Shown here one piece after another: positions 17,476 to 26,339 of a DNA stretch of 64,000 nucleotides (within the stretch, counting starts at the first letter, position 1; each line of letters starts with the position of its first letter). Under the pieces are notes generated by a model that had not been told where the DNA came from, searched no databases, and saw only the letters and a list, made by a program, of their open reading frames with translations. Location: positions 62,001-126,000 of the forward strand of contig CAWKIA010000033.1 in NCBI GenBank assembly GCA_963849635.1. Reading direction: 5' to 3'. A program made the translations under genes and the position numbers. This DNA comes from CAVRUD01 sp963849635 (lineage in GTDB: Bacteria > Chloroflexota > Chloroflexia > Thermomicrobiales > UBA6265).

Positions 17476-18815
17476 CAGGTGGCAACCTCCAGACCGGACG
17501 GGACCGGCGCTTCTGTCCGTTCGAACCCAATGACGCGATTGACCACGAGGAAGGCGATCAGGGTCAGGGTAAGCAGAGCGGCCGCAGCTCGAAACACCCC
17601 GACCGCGCCGATCGAGTCGAGGAGAAGGCCGCCCAGCAGCGACCCGGTGATGCTGCCGAACCCAAACGTCATCGCGGCCAGCAGGGCCTGGGCGGTGGCC
17701 GCCTGCTCGCGGCCCGCCAGACGGTGGGCCAGGGTAACAGAGGCGATCAGGAAGGCGCCGTACGAGAGCCCGTGGAAAAGTTGGACCAGCAGGACCCACT
17801 CCGGCACGGTGATCACGGCGAATGCGGCGAGGCGGCAGGCGTAGACCCCGATCGCCAGGGCGATCATCCGCACCGGCCCAAACTTGGCGAGGAACCAGCC
17901 GCTGAAGGCGACGATCGGGAGTTCACTGGCCGAGGAGAGGGCCGAGGCGAGGCCGACCAGGCTGGCCGATCCACCCAGCTCCTTGATGCGGATGCCGAGG
18001 AAAGCGTACATCGTCGCCACGCCGATAGACATGAAGTAGGTGATCACCAACAGGGCTATCAGGGGCCGGTTGGAGGTCGCGGCGCCCAGACCGCCGAGGA
18101 CGGTCCGGGTCGTCCGCTCGCTGAGGGCGGGGAGCCCAAAGGTCGAGAGTACACCCAACCCGAGACAGACGGCGTGGGCAAAGAAGATGAGCCGGGTGAC
18201 GTCATCGCCCATCAGCCAGCCAACGAGCAGCACGCTACCGGTGTACCCGAACGATCCCCAGACCCGTAAGCGGCCGTAGGAGACGCCGAGCCGCTCGCTA
18301 ACCGTGACGCCATACCCGTCGAATGTCGAGGCGACCGGCGCCTCGAGAAAAGCCAGCATCGCGATCAGAGGCAGGAGAAGCAGGAACGATTCCGGCACGC
18401 TGGCCGCCAGGCAAACAAGAGCGGCGCCGCCCAGCGCGACCCGGAGCACGAATCGGTGCTTCGAGCGGGAATCGGAGTACGCCCCCCAAATCGGACCGGA
18501 GAGCGCCACCCCGAGGGCGGGAAGCGAAGCCAACACCCCGACCTGCCAGCCGCTGAACCCGAGATCCCGGTAGTAGAGCGCGGTGAATGGGAGCAACGCC
18601 CCGGTGGCGCCGAAGATCCAGAAGTAGCCGGAACTGACCCAGCGCCCCGCCCGGCGCCAATCGGCCGCGCCCGCCTCGTTCGCCCTGACCGCCTCGTTGC
18701 TCGCCAGACCTGCCACCCAGGCTCGAATCCCTTCCCTCGCGCACAACGGGTCACCGCCGGACGCCTGGTCGGGCCTCCGGCGGTGCATCGTGCGGCTTGA
18801 AGGGGCGGTGCGCAA
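17475..18815 (-). CDS. MFS transporter, LacY/phenylpropionate-permease-like
   Basis: A twelve-helix protein of up to 446 residues. The first ~55 residues look non-conserved, so the true start may lie internal to the stated one; the first helix is YFWIFGATGALLPFTALYY. PIWGAYSDSRSKHRFVLR is the MFS loop 2-3 motif and SYGRLRVWGSFGYTGS is the characteristic fourth-to-fifth-helix text of the MFS_1-like group (LacY, nucleoside and phenylpropionate permeases). The C-terminal half repeats the pattern. It is co-transcribed with the DDN-type reductase at its 3' end. Confidence 0.85.
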   Translation of the reverse strand: MRTAPSSRTMHRRRPDQASGGDPLCAREGIRAWVAGLASNEAVRANEAGAADWRRAGRWVSSGYFWIFGATGALLPFTALYYRDLGFSGWQVGVLASLPALGVALSGPIWGAYSDSRSKHRFVLRVALGGAALVCLAASVPESFLLLLPLIAMLAFLEAPVASTFDGYGVTVSERLGVSYGRLRVWGSFGYTGSVLLVGWLMGDDVTRLIFFAHAVCLGLGVLSTFGLPALSERTTRTVLGGLGAATSNRPLIALLVITYFMSIGVATMYAFLGIRIKELGGSASLVGLASALSSASELPIVAFSGWFLAKFGPVRMIALAIGVYACRLAAFAVITVPEWVLLVQLFHGLSYGAFLIASVTLAHRLAGREQAATAQALLAAMTFGFGSITGSLLGGLLLDSIGAVGVFRAAAALLTLTLIAFLVVNRVIGFERTEAPVPSGLEVAT

Positions 18816-18983
18816 GAGTCCAGGCGACGAGCGCGACGCCTTCGAGCTGCTATCTCACGGTCCGGCTCGGCCCAGTCGCACATGTGCCATCGGTGCTGTC
18901 GTTCCTCGATCGATGTCTAGGCCGGCCAGACCGTGGCTTCCAGGCCAGGGCTCCAACGGGGATGCGGCGAGGACGAACCAGGC

Positions 18984-19020
18984 GCCGCCATGCTGCCTCC
19001 CTTTGGGCAAGCATGGCGGC
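18984..19020. other. Intergenic hairpin
   Basis: GCCGCCATGCT (18984-18994) pairs perfectly with AGCATGGCGGC (19010-19020), leaving a 15-base loop. It lies in the ~370-base gap between the divergent MFS gene and the TfoX-like gene. It may be an untranslated-region structure or a remnant repeat; no riboswitch class was recognised. The rest of the gap holds nothing recognisable. Confidence 0.4.
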
Positions 19021-19185
19021 TCGGCGCCGATCTGTTATCCGGGAATGTACGGTGAGGCGTCGAGGAAAGGCCCGCTCAAGCTAAAAATGCGAGCGCCTCC
19101 CTGCTGGCAGGAGACCCTGGACCATCGTACAGTTGGCGCCAGGGGGTGAACGGACACTCGGCACCATGTGCGAAAAGGCTCACCC

Positions 19186-19521
19186 ATGCCACGCAAAAAG
19201 GGAACTCCAGAATTTGAAGCGTTCGCCACCGCGCTCCAGGATAGGCGGCCGGAGGTCGTTGACGGCGCGATGTTCGGCATGCCCGTACTCAAGGTGAACG
19301 GCAGGGCTGTCGCCGGCGGCTACGATGGCGGCATGATCTTCAAGCTCGAGGGAGAAGCGCACGCCCACGCCCTCTCCCTCCCTGGCTCCGCGCTCTTCGA
19401 CCCCATGCGCAACGGCCGGCCCATGAAGCAGTGGATCGCCGTACCCACCGCGCACGAGCCCGAGTGGGACGCCCTCGCCGACGCGGCCATCGACACCATG
19501 ATCGTGGCAACCGCAGGCTGA
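19186..19521 (+). CDS. TfoX/Sxy N-terminal-domain-like protein
   Basis: This is a 111-residue protein. GAMFGMPVLKVNGRAVAGGYDGGMIFKL, followed by SLPGSALFDPMRNGRPMKQWIAVP, matches the small stand-alone TfoX_N-type proteins (compare the A/MFGxxxxxxNGKxFA motif). In gammaproteobacteria TfoX regulates competence, but these short relatives in other phyla have no proven role. The ATG at 19186 is preferred over 19168 since the conserved part starts MPRKKGTPEFEAF. It is followed after 18 bases by a VOC gene and probably shares its transcript. Confidence 0.7.
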   Translation: MPRKKGTPEFEAFATALQDRRPEVVDGAMFGMPVLKVNGRAVAGGYDGGMIFKLEGEAHAHALSLPGSALFDPMRNGRPMKQWIAVPTAHEPEWDALADAAIDTMIVATAG

Positions 19522-19539
19522 ACAGGGAGGCCACCACCG

Positions 19540-19929
19540 GTGTTCACCTCCGCGTTTCCAATTCTTTACACCACCGACCTGACGGCGGCCCTTGGGTTCT
19601 ACCGCGATCTGCTGGGCTTGGAGCTGACCTACCGCTTCCCGGACGAGGGCGAGCCGACTTTCGTCACGTTGCGCCTCGGCGCCTCCGAAATCGGCATCGG
19701 CCAGACGGGCGAACGCGGCGACTTGCACGGTCTCCCGATCGACCTGAGCGGCGGCACCCGCTTCGAGCTGTGCATCTACTGCAAGGACACCGACTCCGCC
19801 ATCGCCTATCTGCGCCAGCACGGCATCGACGTCCTCTACGAGCCCACCGACCAGCCCTGGGCCGAACGCCTCGCCTACGTCCTCGATCCCATGGGCAACC
19901 CCGTCCATATCACAGCGCGAAGTAGATAG
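19540..19929 (+). CDS. VOC family protein (glyoxalase/bleomycin-resistance fold)
   Basis: A 129-residue GTG-started protein with two beta-alpha-beta-beta-beta modules: FPILYTTDLTAALGFYRDLLGLELTYRFPD, then FELCIYCKDTDSAIAYLRQHGIDVLYEPTDQPWAERLAYVLDPMGNPVHI. The DPMGN text and Tyr/Glu positions fit a metal- or ligand-binding VOC cup. Substrates range from methylglyoxal adducts to antibiotics and cannot be told from the sequence. It is closely linked to the TfoX-like gene. Confidence 0.85.
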   Translation: MFTSAFPILYTTDLTAALGFYRDLLGLELTYRFPDEGEPTFVTLRLGASEIGIGQTGERGDLHGLPIDLSGGTRFELCIYCKDTDSAIAYLRQHGIDVLYEPTDQPWAERLAYVLDPMGNPVHITARSR

Positions 19930-20035
19930 GAGCCGGAACATGGATCACGACCGGAAACTCAATCTGCTCTCAGGTGGTGAATCGTTCGCCCCCAAAGACT
20001 CCGCCCGCAGCTCGCCACCAGCGATGTCTGCACCA

Positions 20036-20704
20036 CTACTGTTTTAGAGAGAGAATCCCCTGAATGCCAGCGAGAAGTGCCCCTGCGAAGCTGGCGATTG
20101 TCATCACCTGGAGCCCCCAACCGACGCGGGCCAGAACCCCGAGGTCGATATCTTCCTCGCCTGAGGTTGCAAGGAGATCGTTGAGGTCACTCCAATCCAC
20201 GGCGCCGATGATGCCAGACAGCAGGAGGACGGCGGTTGCCAGGAAAGCTGTCCAGGTCGGATGCGAACCCGCAAACAGGTGAACAGCCAGGAGCGCGACC
20301 GCGCCGATCCCGCAACAGAGCGTGATCTTGCCATCACCATCCATCCCGTTGACTTCGATTGAGCCGATGAAAATCGTCATGGTGACCCAAGGCGCAAACG
20401 AGCCGATGATCACCAGAATCGCCGCTCCGAGGCCAAGAAACCCCGCGATCCGGTTCGGTGGTTCAGGCTCGGCGTATGTTTGAGCGCTTGGCGTCGACCG
20501 CCAATCAACCTGTGGTGCAGCCGCCGAAGGACTCGCGGAAACCGCCCGAGTTACAGACTGCGCGAACACGGGTGCTGACGCCGGTGCTATCGCCAGCGGC
20601 TCCCGCCCGACGACTTCAGGAGCATCCTCTGCCTGGCTCTTGCCGCAGGCGAAGCAGAACCCGGCTTTTTCAGGGAGCTTTGTTCCGCAGTTCCAGCAGT
20701 ACAC
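20036..20704 (-). CDS. Zinc-ribbon membrane protein
   Basis: The GTG at 20704 is chosen as start since AAGGAG lies six bases upstream and the zinc ribbon begins at once (VYCWNCGTKLPEKAGFCFACGKS). The four cysteines in two Cys-x2-Cys pairs bind zinc. A proline/alanine-rich linker (about 25-80) is followed by four membrane helices (AGFLGLGAAILVIIGSFAPWV, ITLCCGIGAVALLAVHLF, WTAFLATAVLLLSGIIGAVDW, LQVMTIASFAGALLAGIQGIL). Such zinc-ribbon-plus-TM proteins are common and mostly of unknown function. It is divergent from the dehydratase gene; the 248 bases between them hold both promoters. Confidence 0.78.
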   Translation of the reverse strand: MYCWNCGTKLPEKAGFCFACGKSQAEDAPEVVGREPLAIAPASAPVFAQSVTRAVSASPSAAAPQVDWRSTPSAQTYAEPEPPNRIAGFLGLGAAILVIIGSFAPWVTMTIFIGSIEVNGMDGDGKITLCCGIGAVALLAVHLFAGSHPTWTAFLATAVLLLSGIIGAVDWSDLNDLLATSGEEDIDLGVLARVGWGLQVMTIASFAGALLAGIQGILSLKQ

Positions 20705-20952
20705 CTCAAAACTCCTTGGGCGGGCAGAACGCCTGCGCCGGTAACCCAGGCGGCAATCAACTGCCCATCCGGCCAGCAATCGAGACACGTACTCGCATGT
20801 CGTCGTCTGTGGAAATGGTACGCCACGACGAGTCGCGCTAGCCCCTTGTTTGCTCCGACGGACGATAGCCGTACAATCCGGAGACAGGATCCACACGTTG
20901 CCGTTTCCGCCAGCTTCGGCGCAGTCGCGCACCACCGGAGGCATTCGGTCCA

Positions 20953-23232
20953 ATGAGCCATACCGCCCCGCCCCGCTCATCGTCCAATGGAGCCAACCCG
21001 GTCAAATCGAACGGGAGCAAGCCGCGCGTCCTGATCCCGATCAACCCATACCGCGACAACGTCCAGGGCAAGGCGAACGAGCCGATCACGGTCGCCGCTA
21101 TCCTGGACAGGGCGCGAAAGGAACTTGCCAGCCTGGGCGAGACCGTGCCCACGCCGGACTGGACGCTGGAGGCGATCTACGACCGGCTGGAGGAGAACGC
21201 GCCCCGGATCGCGATCATCGGCGGCTCGCCGGACCACCCTGCCCACGTGATGGACCCCGGCACCGGAGCCAGGGCCGCCCTGGCGATCTGGGCGGAAGGG
21301 GGCGTGCCCTTCGCCTTCAGCGTGCCGGTGCTCTGCGACGGCACCGCCCAGAGCAACATGGGCATGAGCTACTCGCTCCAATCGCGCAACGCCATCGCCG
21401 AGATTGTCGTCAACCAGATGGAGGCCCACTCCTATCACGGCGCCTTCGTCATCCAGTCCTGCGACAAGATGCCGATGGCGGTGGTGGCAGCCCTCGCCCA
21501 CCTCGACACCCTGCGGCGTAGGCGCGGCGAGGCGCCGGTCTTCGCCGCCTTCGCCCCGGCCCACGTCCTCAAGGGCGGGGAGATTCCGGCCGAAACGCGG
21601 GATGATCTCGAAAAGCTCGGGCACGAGCTGGAGGCGGCCGGTCACGCCGAGATCGCCGAAGACCTCTACGACACGATGGCCTACATCCTCCAATGCTCCT
21701 CCAACACCGCCTTCCAGGGCGTCTTCCTGCGGGCCATCGACGCCGGGCTGCTCGATCCGGTCCGCCACAAGGAACTGGAGAAGGGCCTGGCGGTCGGCAC
21801 CTGCGACGCCAAGGGGGGAATCTGCGCCTTCAACGGCACGGGCAACTCCTCGCGGCACCTGGTGGCCGGCCTCGGCCTCGTTCACCCCGCGGTCGAGTTG
21901 CTGACCGACCCTCCCACAACCGAGCAGGTCAATGCGGTCGTCGTCGACCTGATGACGCTGGTCAACAAGCCCGAGTACGGCGTCGCCGAGATCGTGATCC
22001 GCAACATGGCGAACGCGGTCCGGCTGCACAGCGCCTCCGGCGGCTCGACCAACCTGACGATGCACCTTGTCGGAGCGGCGATCTACGCCGGCTACAAGTT
22101 CTCCATCCACGACATGGACCGGATCCACCACGCCGCGCCGGTGCCTGATCTGTTCGATTACAGCCTGACCCAGGGGCGGGACATCTTCGCCCTGGCTAAG
22201 CAGTGTTGCTCCGGCGATATCCGCGGCATGGAGACGTTGGTCCACGAGATGGTCCGCAACGACGTGCCGATGGACCTCGATGCGCCGACCGTGACCGGCA
22301 CCACCTGGCGCGACCGCCTGACGGATCAGACCGGCCTGAGCGCCGCCGGTGTCGACGAGAACCCGGTCATCCTGGCCAAGCCGCGCCGCCCGATCAGCGG
22401 CGTAGATGTGTTGCAGAGCAACTTCTTCGACAGCGCCGTGGTCAAGACGAGCGGCATGCCGGAGAAGCAGGTCGACCACTTCGACGAGCAGGTCGGCTTC
22501 GTCCTCCTCTACGAGCACGAGGATGACGCCAACAACGCCCTCCTCGACGTCGATCTCCTCCCCGGCGTGCGCGACTCCGGCGCCTTTGCCCTGGAGGACC
22601 TGCGGGCGGTCTGGCGCCACAACGCCGCCGGCCTCGGGCTCGATGTCGCGGCCGGTGAGGGGTTGGAGTACGGCGCCCTCTTCGACCACATGGTCGAGAC
22701 CGGCACGCTCAAGCTCGGGATCGTGATCTCAGGCCAGGGACCGGTTGCCTTCGGCATGCCGGAGATGTTCACCCCGATGCAGCACATCAACGCCAACCGG
22801 GCGATGCGCAAGCTGGCGACCCTGATCAGCGACGGCCGCTACTCCGGCGTCTCCTACGGCGCGGCGGTCGGCCACGTCGTGCCGGAGGCGATGGACGGCG
22901 GCCAGATCGGCCGCCTCCAGACGGGCGACCTGCTCCACCTGCGCTTCCGCGCCCGCCGGATCGACCTCCTCGACCCGGCCGCGATGCGAGCCGGCACAAT
23001 CGCCTTCGCCTCCGACTCACTCCTCGGCGACCGCGACGACCTCGCCGCCGAGCGCCTCGCCCGCCTGAAGGTCCGCCAGCGCAACGTCGCCGCCAGCAAC
23101 CGGATGGTCGGCTGCACCGACGCCGCCAATGGCGTCGTCCCGCTCCCCGTCGCCGAGGACGCCGAGATCGACTTCTGGGACGCGGTCGTGGTGGGAGGGG
23201 TGAACACGCCGGTGGCGGCGGTGGCGGACTAG
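20953..23232 (+). CDS. IlvD/Edd family dehydratase
   Basis: A 759-residue protein, longer than standard dihydroxy-acid dehydratase (about 560) and closer to the large sugar-acid dehydratase subgroup. VLCDGTAQSNMGMSYSLQSR, AFVIQSCDKMPMAVVAAL, GTCDAKGGICAFNGTG and SASGGSTNLTMHLVG are family landmarks; the cysteines in the first three are candidates for iron-sulfur ligands. SDGRYSGVSYGAAVGHVVPEA is the conserved C-terminal swivelling-domain motif. It would remove water from a 2,3-dihydroxy acid to give a 2-keto acid; whether the substrate is a branched-chain intermediate or a sugar acid is undecided. No ilv or sugar-acid genes lie beside it. Confidence 0.85.
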   Translation: MSHTAPPRSSSNGANPVKSNGSKPRVLIPINPYRDNVQGKANEPITVAAILDRARKELASLGETVPTPDWTLEAIYDRLEENAPRIAIIGGSPDHPAHVMDPGTGARAALAIWAEGGVPFAFSVPVLCDGTAQSNMGMSYSLQSRNAIAEIVVNQMEAHSYHGAFVIQSCDKMPMAVVAALAHLDTLRRRRGEAPVFAAFAPAHVLKGGEIPAETRDDLEKLGHELEAAGHAEIAEDLYDTMAYILQCSSNTAFQGVFLRAIDAGLLDPVRHKELEKGLAVGTCDAKGGICAFNGTGNSSRHLVAGLGLVHPAVELLTDPPTTEQVNAVVVDLMTLVNKPEYGVAEIVIRNMANAVRLHSASGGSTNLTMHLVGAAIYAGYKFSIHDMDRIHHAAPVPDLFDYSLTQGRDIFALAKQCCSGDIRGMETLVHEMVRNDVPMDLDAPTVTGTTWRDRLTDQTGLSAAGVDENPVILAKPRRPISGVDVLQSNFFDSAVVKTSGMPEKQVDHFDEQVGFVLLYEHEDDANNALLDVDLLPGVRDSGAFALEDLRAVWRHNAAGLGLDVAAGEGLEYGALFDHMVETGTLKLGIVISGQGPVAFGMPEMFTPMQHINANRAMRKLATLISDGRYSGVSYGAAVGHVVPEAMDGGQIGRLQTGDLLHLRFRARRIDLLDPAAMRAGTIAFASDSLLGDRDDLAAERLARLKVRQRNVAASNRMVGCTDAANGVVPLPVAEDAEIDFWDAVVVGGVNTPVAAVAD

Positions 23233-23242
23233 CGCCGTCGCA

Positions 23243-23707
23243 GCTGGCGGAACACTTCGGCCGGCGACAACTGGAGGCGTCTATGCCGGTGACCGAGCGG
23301 ACATACGGAAAACGAGTTACACCGTTCGAATCGATAGCGCGCGGGCGAAGCGCAGCGATGAGTCCTACTACATTCCCGATGTCTTTGTTGTCCCAACGCG
23401 ACTGGTCCTCCCCCAGTTCGGTGTGACGGATCGACTGGAAATCTACGACGAGCCGCTGCTGTTCATCGCCGAATTCTGGTCCCCTTGCACGGGCGGATAC
23501 GATGTCGATGCGAAGGTTCCCGAATACATGAAGCGGGGCGATCTCGAAATCTGGCGCATCCATCCCTATGACCGAACGATCACCGCCTGGCGCCGGCAGG
23601 CGGACGGCTCGTACGCCGAATCGGTCTACAGTGCCGGCAAGGTCCGGCTACACGCGCTTCCGGACGTGACAGTCGACATTGACGGCCAGTTCGCGCGAAT
23701 CAGCTAA
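23243..23707 (+). pseudogene. Uma2-family PD-(D/E)XK protein lacking its start
   Basis: The C-terminal half is clear in one frame: YIPDVFVVP, then LFIAEFWSPCTGGYDVDAK with LEIWRIHPYDRTITAWRR, the Uma2 catalytic core (Asp of PDV, Glu of AEFWSP, Asp-x-Lys). Upstream the same frame stays open (KTSYTVRIDSARAKRSDESY) to just after the dehydratase stop, but there is no ATG or proper N-terminal domain of about 80 residues. A GTG at 23423 would give only 94 residues. It is best read as an N-terminally truncated, non-functional copy. Uma2 proteins are abundant mobile nuclease-fold proteins with unclear roles. Confidence 0.72.
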
Positions 23708-23787
23708 CCAGTCGCCGAAAATGGCCTTGGGCGCTGCCAGAATGTCGTACTCGGTATCGCTTACTGTAGATCAGAGGGGCATCGATT

Positions 23788-24771
23788 GTGGCATTCGATC
23801 TGTTTCACCGTATCGGTCCGGGTCGCTTCTACCGGGGCAATCTGCATACACACACCACAAACTCCGACGGCGGCATGAGCCCCGCGGCCGTCTGCGCCGC
23901 CTACCGGCAGCAGGGCTACGACTTTCTGGCAATCACCGATCACTTTCTTGAGGTCTACAACTACCCGATCACTGACACGACGCCGTTCCGGACCGGGTCG
24001 TTCACGACCTTAATCGGCGCCGAACTCCATGCCCCAGCCCTCGCCAATGGGCAGATCTGGCACATGGTTGCGGTGGGGCTTCCCGTGGATTTCGGCAGCC
24101 CACGCGATGGGGAGACCGGTCCCGACCTCGCCCAACGCGCAGTCGACGCCGGCGCGTTCGTGGCCCTTGCTCACCCCGCTTGGTACGGCGCGACCGTCGA
24201 GGACCTCTTCAGCGTTCCCGCCGCCCACGCGATCGAGGCCTACAACGAGGTCTGCGGCCGCCTCAACGACAAGCCCGAGAGCTGGTTCCACGTCGATCAA
24301 GTGCTCTCCGCCGGTCGCCGCGTCACGGCCATCGGCGCCGACGACGCCCACTTCCGTGTCTCTTTGTCGAACTCGAAGGAACCCCCGGGCGTGACCGATC
24401 CGATCGCGACCGAACTGGGCGAAGAACTTCCGGCCGGATTCGGAACGTGGGTTTGGGTCCGGGCGGCCGCGCTTGAACCCAAGGGGCTCGTGGAGGCGCT
24501 CAAGGCAGGCGACTTCTACACGTCGCAGGGGCCGATGATCCACGACATCCGCGTGAGTGAGGACCGCACGACGATCCAGGTGGTGAACTCTCCGGCGGTC
24601 TCGGTCTTCGTCACCGGTCGTCCCGACACCATGGCCTATGGGTCCAAGCACGCGGCGCAGGTGACCCACAGCACCTTCCCGATCGGCAAGTACGCCGGCT
24701 CCTACGTCCGGGTCACCGTCGTCGACTCGGCGGGCAAACGGGCATGGTCGAACCCAATCTGGCTCGAATGA
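23788..24771 (+). CDS. PHP-domain metallohydrolase (CehA/McbA-like)
   Basis: A 327-residue GTG-started protein. NLHTHTTNSDGGMSP (about residues 18-32) and DFLAITDHF hold the first PHP metal ligands; GAELHAP, AHPAWYG and GADDAHF supply the later His, Glu and Asp ligands. Together they form the trinuclear-type metal site of the polymerase-and-histidinol-phosphatase fold. The C-terminal ~80 residues form a small beta domain (VVNSPAVSVFVTG...YVRVTVVDSAGKRAWSNPIWL) as in CehA-like proteins. CehA hydrolyses carbaryl, but the natural substrate of most members is unknown. A larger relative lies at 45116-47740. Confidence 0.86.
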   Translation: MAFDLFHRIGPGRFYRGNLHTHTTNSDGGMSPAAVCAAYRQQGYDFLAITDHFLEVYNYPITDTTPFRTGSFTTLIGAELHAPALANGQIWHMVAVGLPVDFGSPRDGETGPDLAQRAVDAGAFVALAHPAWYGATVEDLFSVPAAHAIEAYNEVCGRLNDKPESWFHVDQVLSAGRRVTAIGADDAHFRVSLSNSKEPPGVTDPIATELGEELPAGFGTWVWVRAAALEPKGLVEALKAGDFYTSQGPMIHDIRVSEDRTTIQVVNSPAVSVFVTGRPDTMAYGSKHAAQVTHSTFPIGKYAGSYVRVTVVDSAGKRAWSNPIWLE

Positions 24772-24779
24772 GGCCGAGA

Positions 24780-24906
24780 TTACCGCCTGACTCCCTTCCC
24801 CCCGTTCCTCCGTAGCGCAACAGGAGGAAGTGAGAGGGCAGCGTCCGTTTCGGTTACGGCGCTCCGCAACGGCCCCTCTCCACCGCAGTGGAGAAGGGGG
24901 TAGGGG
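24780..24906. repeat. Degenerate GC-rich intergenic repeat
   Basis: CCCTTCCCCCCGTTCCTCC near 24785 and CCCCTCTCCACCGCAGTGG followed by GGGGGTAGGGGGTGAGG (24880-24908) resemble one arm of the composite elements and the CCTCACCCCCTAACCCC stretch near 52083. The copy is decayed and overlaps the start of the BrkB-like open frame, which makes the first residues of that frame doubtful. Confidence 0.45.
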
Positions 24907-26169
24907 GTGAGGTCTCTCTCGCCGCCTCCCATGGCGCAATCCCTCGCACCCACGTACCCTCCGCAGTGCGGGAACCGCGACGAAGACCGGGAGCGGCAGG
25001 TGACGAACGCGGAGCCGGCGGGGCAATCCAACCAGACCGATCAGGTGGCTCCGGTGACATCCCCTGCCGGACGTCGCGGGCTGCGACAGCGGGTCACCGA
25101 CTGGCCGCCGGTCTGGCTCATCAGGCAGCTGGTAGTCCAGTATCTGCTTCAAGGGCTTGGCGGGATGGCAGCCCAGGCCGCCTTTCGCCTGACCATCACG
25201 CTGCCGTCACTCCTGCTCTTGCTGATGACGGCCGCGGGCCTGGCGGACCGGTACGCGGGCGTGCCGGTCGCGAAGTCGATCCGCGACATCATCCAGGAGC
25301 GCGCGCCCGACGACCTGAAGCCACTCTTCAGCTCCCTGCTCGATCAGGCGACCAGCCAGAGCGCACAGACCCTTTCGCTCAACCTGGCGATTGCCCTCCT
25401 GATCGCCCTTTGGGGCACCTCGGGCAGCATCGCGGCGGTCGTCTATGCCTGCAATCGGGTCTATGGCGTGCGCGACCGGCGCTCGTGGGTCACCCACCGC
25501 CTGCTGGTGCTCGGTATCACGCTGGTCGCAATGGTGGTCGTCGCCGTGACCTTCGTGCTCGCCCTGCTGAGCGAGCGGGCCGGCCGTCAGGCTGCGGTCG
25601 CGTTCGGACTCGGCGAAAACTCGGCGGCGGTGTGGAGCGACATCGCTCGCTGGATCCAGGTTGGGCTGATCGTTCTGGCCCTCATCGTGATCTACCGCGT
25701 CGGACCGGATGTGGAGCAATCCTTCCGCTGGATCTTGCCGGGGATCCTGGCCTCCACGCTTGGTTGGCTGGGAACCCTAAATGGGTTCACCCGGATCCTG
25801 AACCTCTCCAACCCTTCCACCCCCTACGGTCAGGCTGCCAGTGTCGTCGCCCTCCTCCTCCTCCTCTACTGGACGGTTCTGGTCATCCTCTGCGGGGCGC
25901 TACTGAACGCCGTCCTCGGTAGACGATACGACCAGCGTCTCATCCTCCACCTCAAGAGGCGCCCACTTCGCTACCTGGAGAACCCGGACTACCCAGAAAT
26001 ACCACCACCGTCGCCATTGGGGCCGGTCGCGGTCGAGGTCATCGACGAGCGTCCGATCCTCCGGCAACGGTGGTGGGGATTTGCGCTCGGCGCGGCCGCG
26101 GGCGCGGCTGTCGTAGCCGGGCTCGCCGTCGTCTTGCAACTCTTTACCCGCAATGGACACGGCGAGTAG
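24907..26169 (+). CDS. YihY/BrkB family membrane protein
   Basis: A protein of up to 420 residues. After a charged N-terminus come about six membrane helices; QGLGGMAAQAAFRLTITLPSLLLLL, LIALWGTSGSIAAVVYACNRVYGVRDRRSW and RWILPGILASTLGWLGTLNGFTRILNLSNPSTPYGQ are typical of YihY/BrkB proteins (formerly 'ribonuclease BN'). The cytoplasmic C-terminal extension ends in an additional helix (WWGFALGAAAGAAVVAGLAVVL). The role of the family is unclear; export or envelope functions are proposed. The annotated start overlaps a repeat, and a start near 24931 is equally likely. Confidence 0.83.
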   Translation: MRSLSPPPMAQSLAPTYPPQCGNRDEDRERQVTNAEPAGQSNQTDQVAPVTSPAGRRGLRQRVTDWPPVWLIRQLVVQYLLQGLGGMAAQAAFRLTITLPSLLLLLMTAAGLADRYAGVPVAKSIRDIIQERAPDDLKPLFSSLLDQATSQSAQTLSLNLAIALLIALWGTSGSIAAVVYACNRVYGVRDRRSWVTHRLLVLGITLVAMVVVAVTFVLALLSERAGRQAAVAFGLGENSAAVWSDIARWIQVGLIVLALIVIYRVGPDVEQSFRWILPGILASTLGWLGTLNGFTRILNLSNPSTPYGQAASVVALLLLLYWTVLVILCGALLNAVLGRRYDQRLILHLKRRPLRYLENPDYPEIPPPSPLGPVAVEVIDERPILRQRWWGFALGAAAGAAVVAGLAVVLQLFTRNGHGE

Positions 26170-26189
26170 CGCGTGGCGCGCTACTCGCC
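26161..26189 (+). terminator. Terminator hairpin overlapping the BrkB stop codon
   Basis: A perfect 13-base stem (GGCGAGTAGCGCG with CGCGCTACTCGCC) closes a TGG loop. The left arm contains the TAG stop of the BrkB-like gene. No U-tract follows. Confidence 0.7.
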
Positions 26190-26211
26190 GCTCGACCATG
26201 ATTTGCGCCTC

Positions 26212-26295
26212 GTAGGGGCAACCGCTTGCGGTGCCCTGTTGGCACATGCGTCGCGTCCCGGTTGGAGGCCGGGCAGGGCAAGCCCTGCACCCTAC
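26212..26295. repeat. Inverted repeat, second copy of the GTAGGGGCA family
   Basis: It begins GTAGGGGCA and ends GGGCAGGGCAAGCCCTGC followed by CCTAC, the same right arm as the element at 4326-4393; the left arm is diverged. It lies just before the remains of a Cys-rich gene whose N-terminus is missing, so insertion or recombination here may have removed it. Confidence 0.65.
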
Positions 26296-26339
26296 ACCAT
26301 GAAGGTGGTTGGCGGATCAGGACTGACGCACTAGACGTT

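Noticed and set aside
20977..22689. 570-codon minus-strand open frame opposite the dehydratase gene
   Set aside because: Composition and lack of motifs mark it as the antisense shadow of the IlvD/Edd gene.
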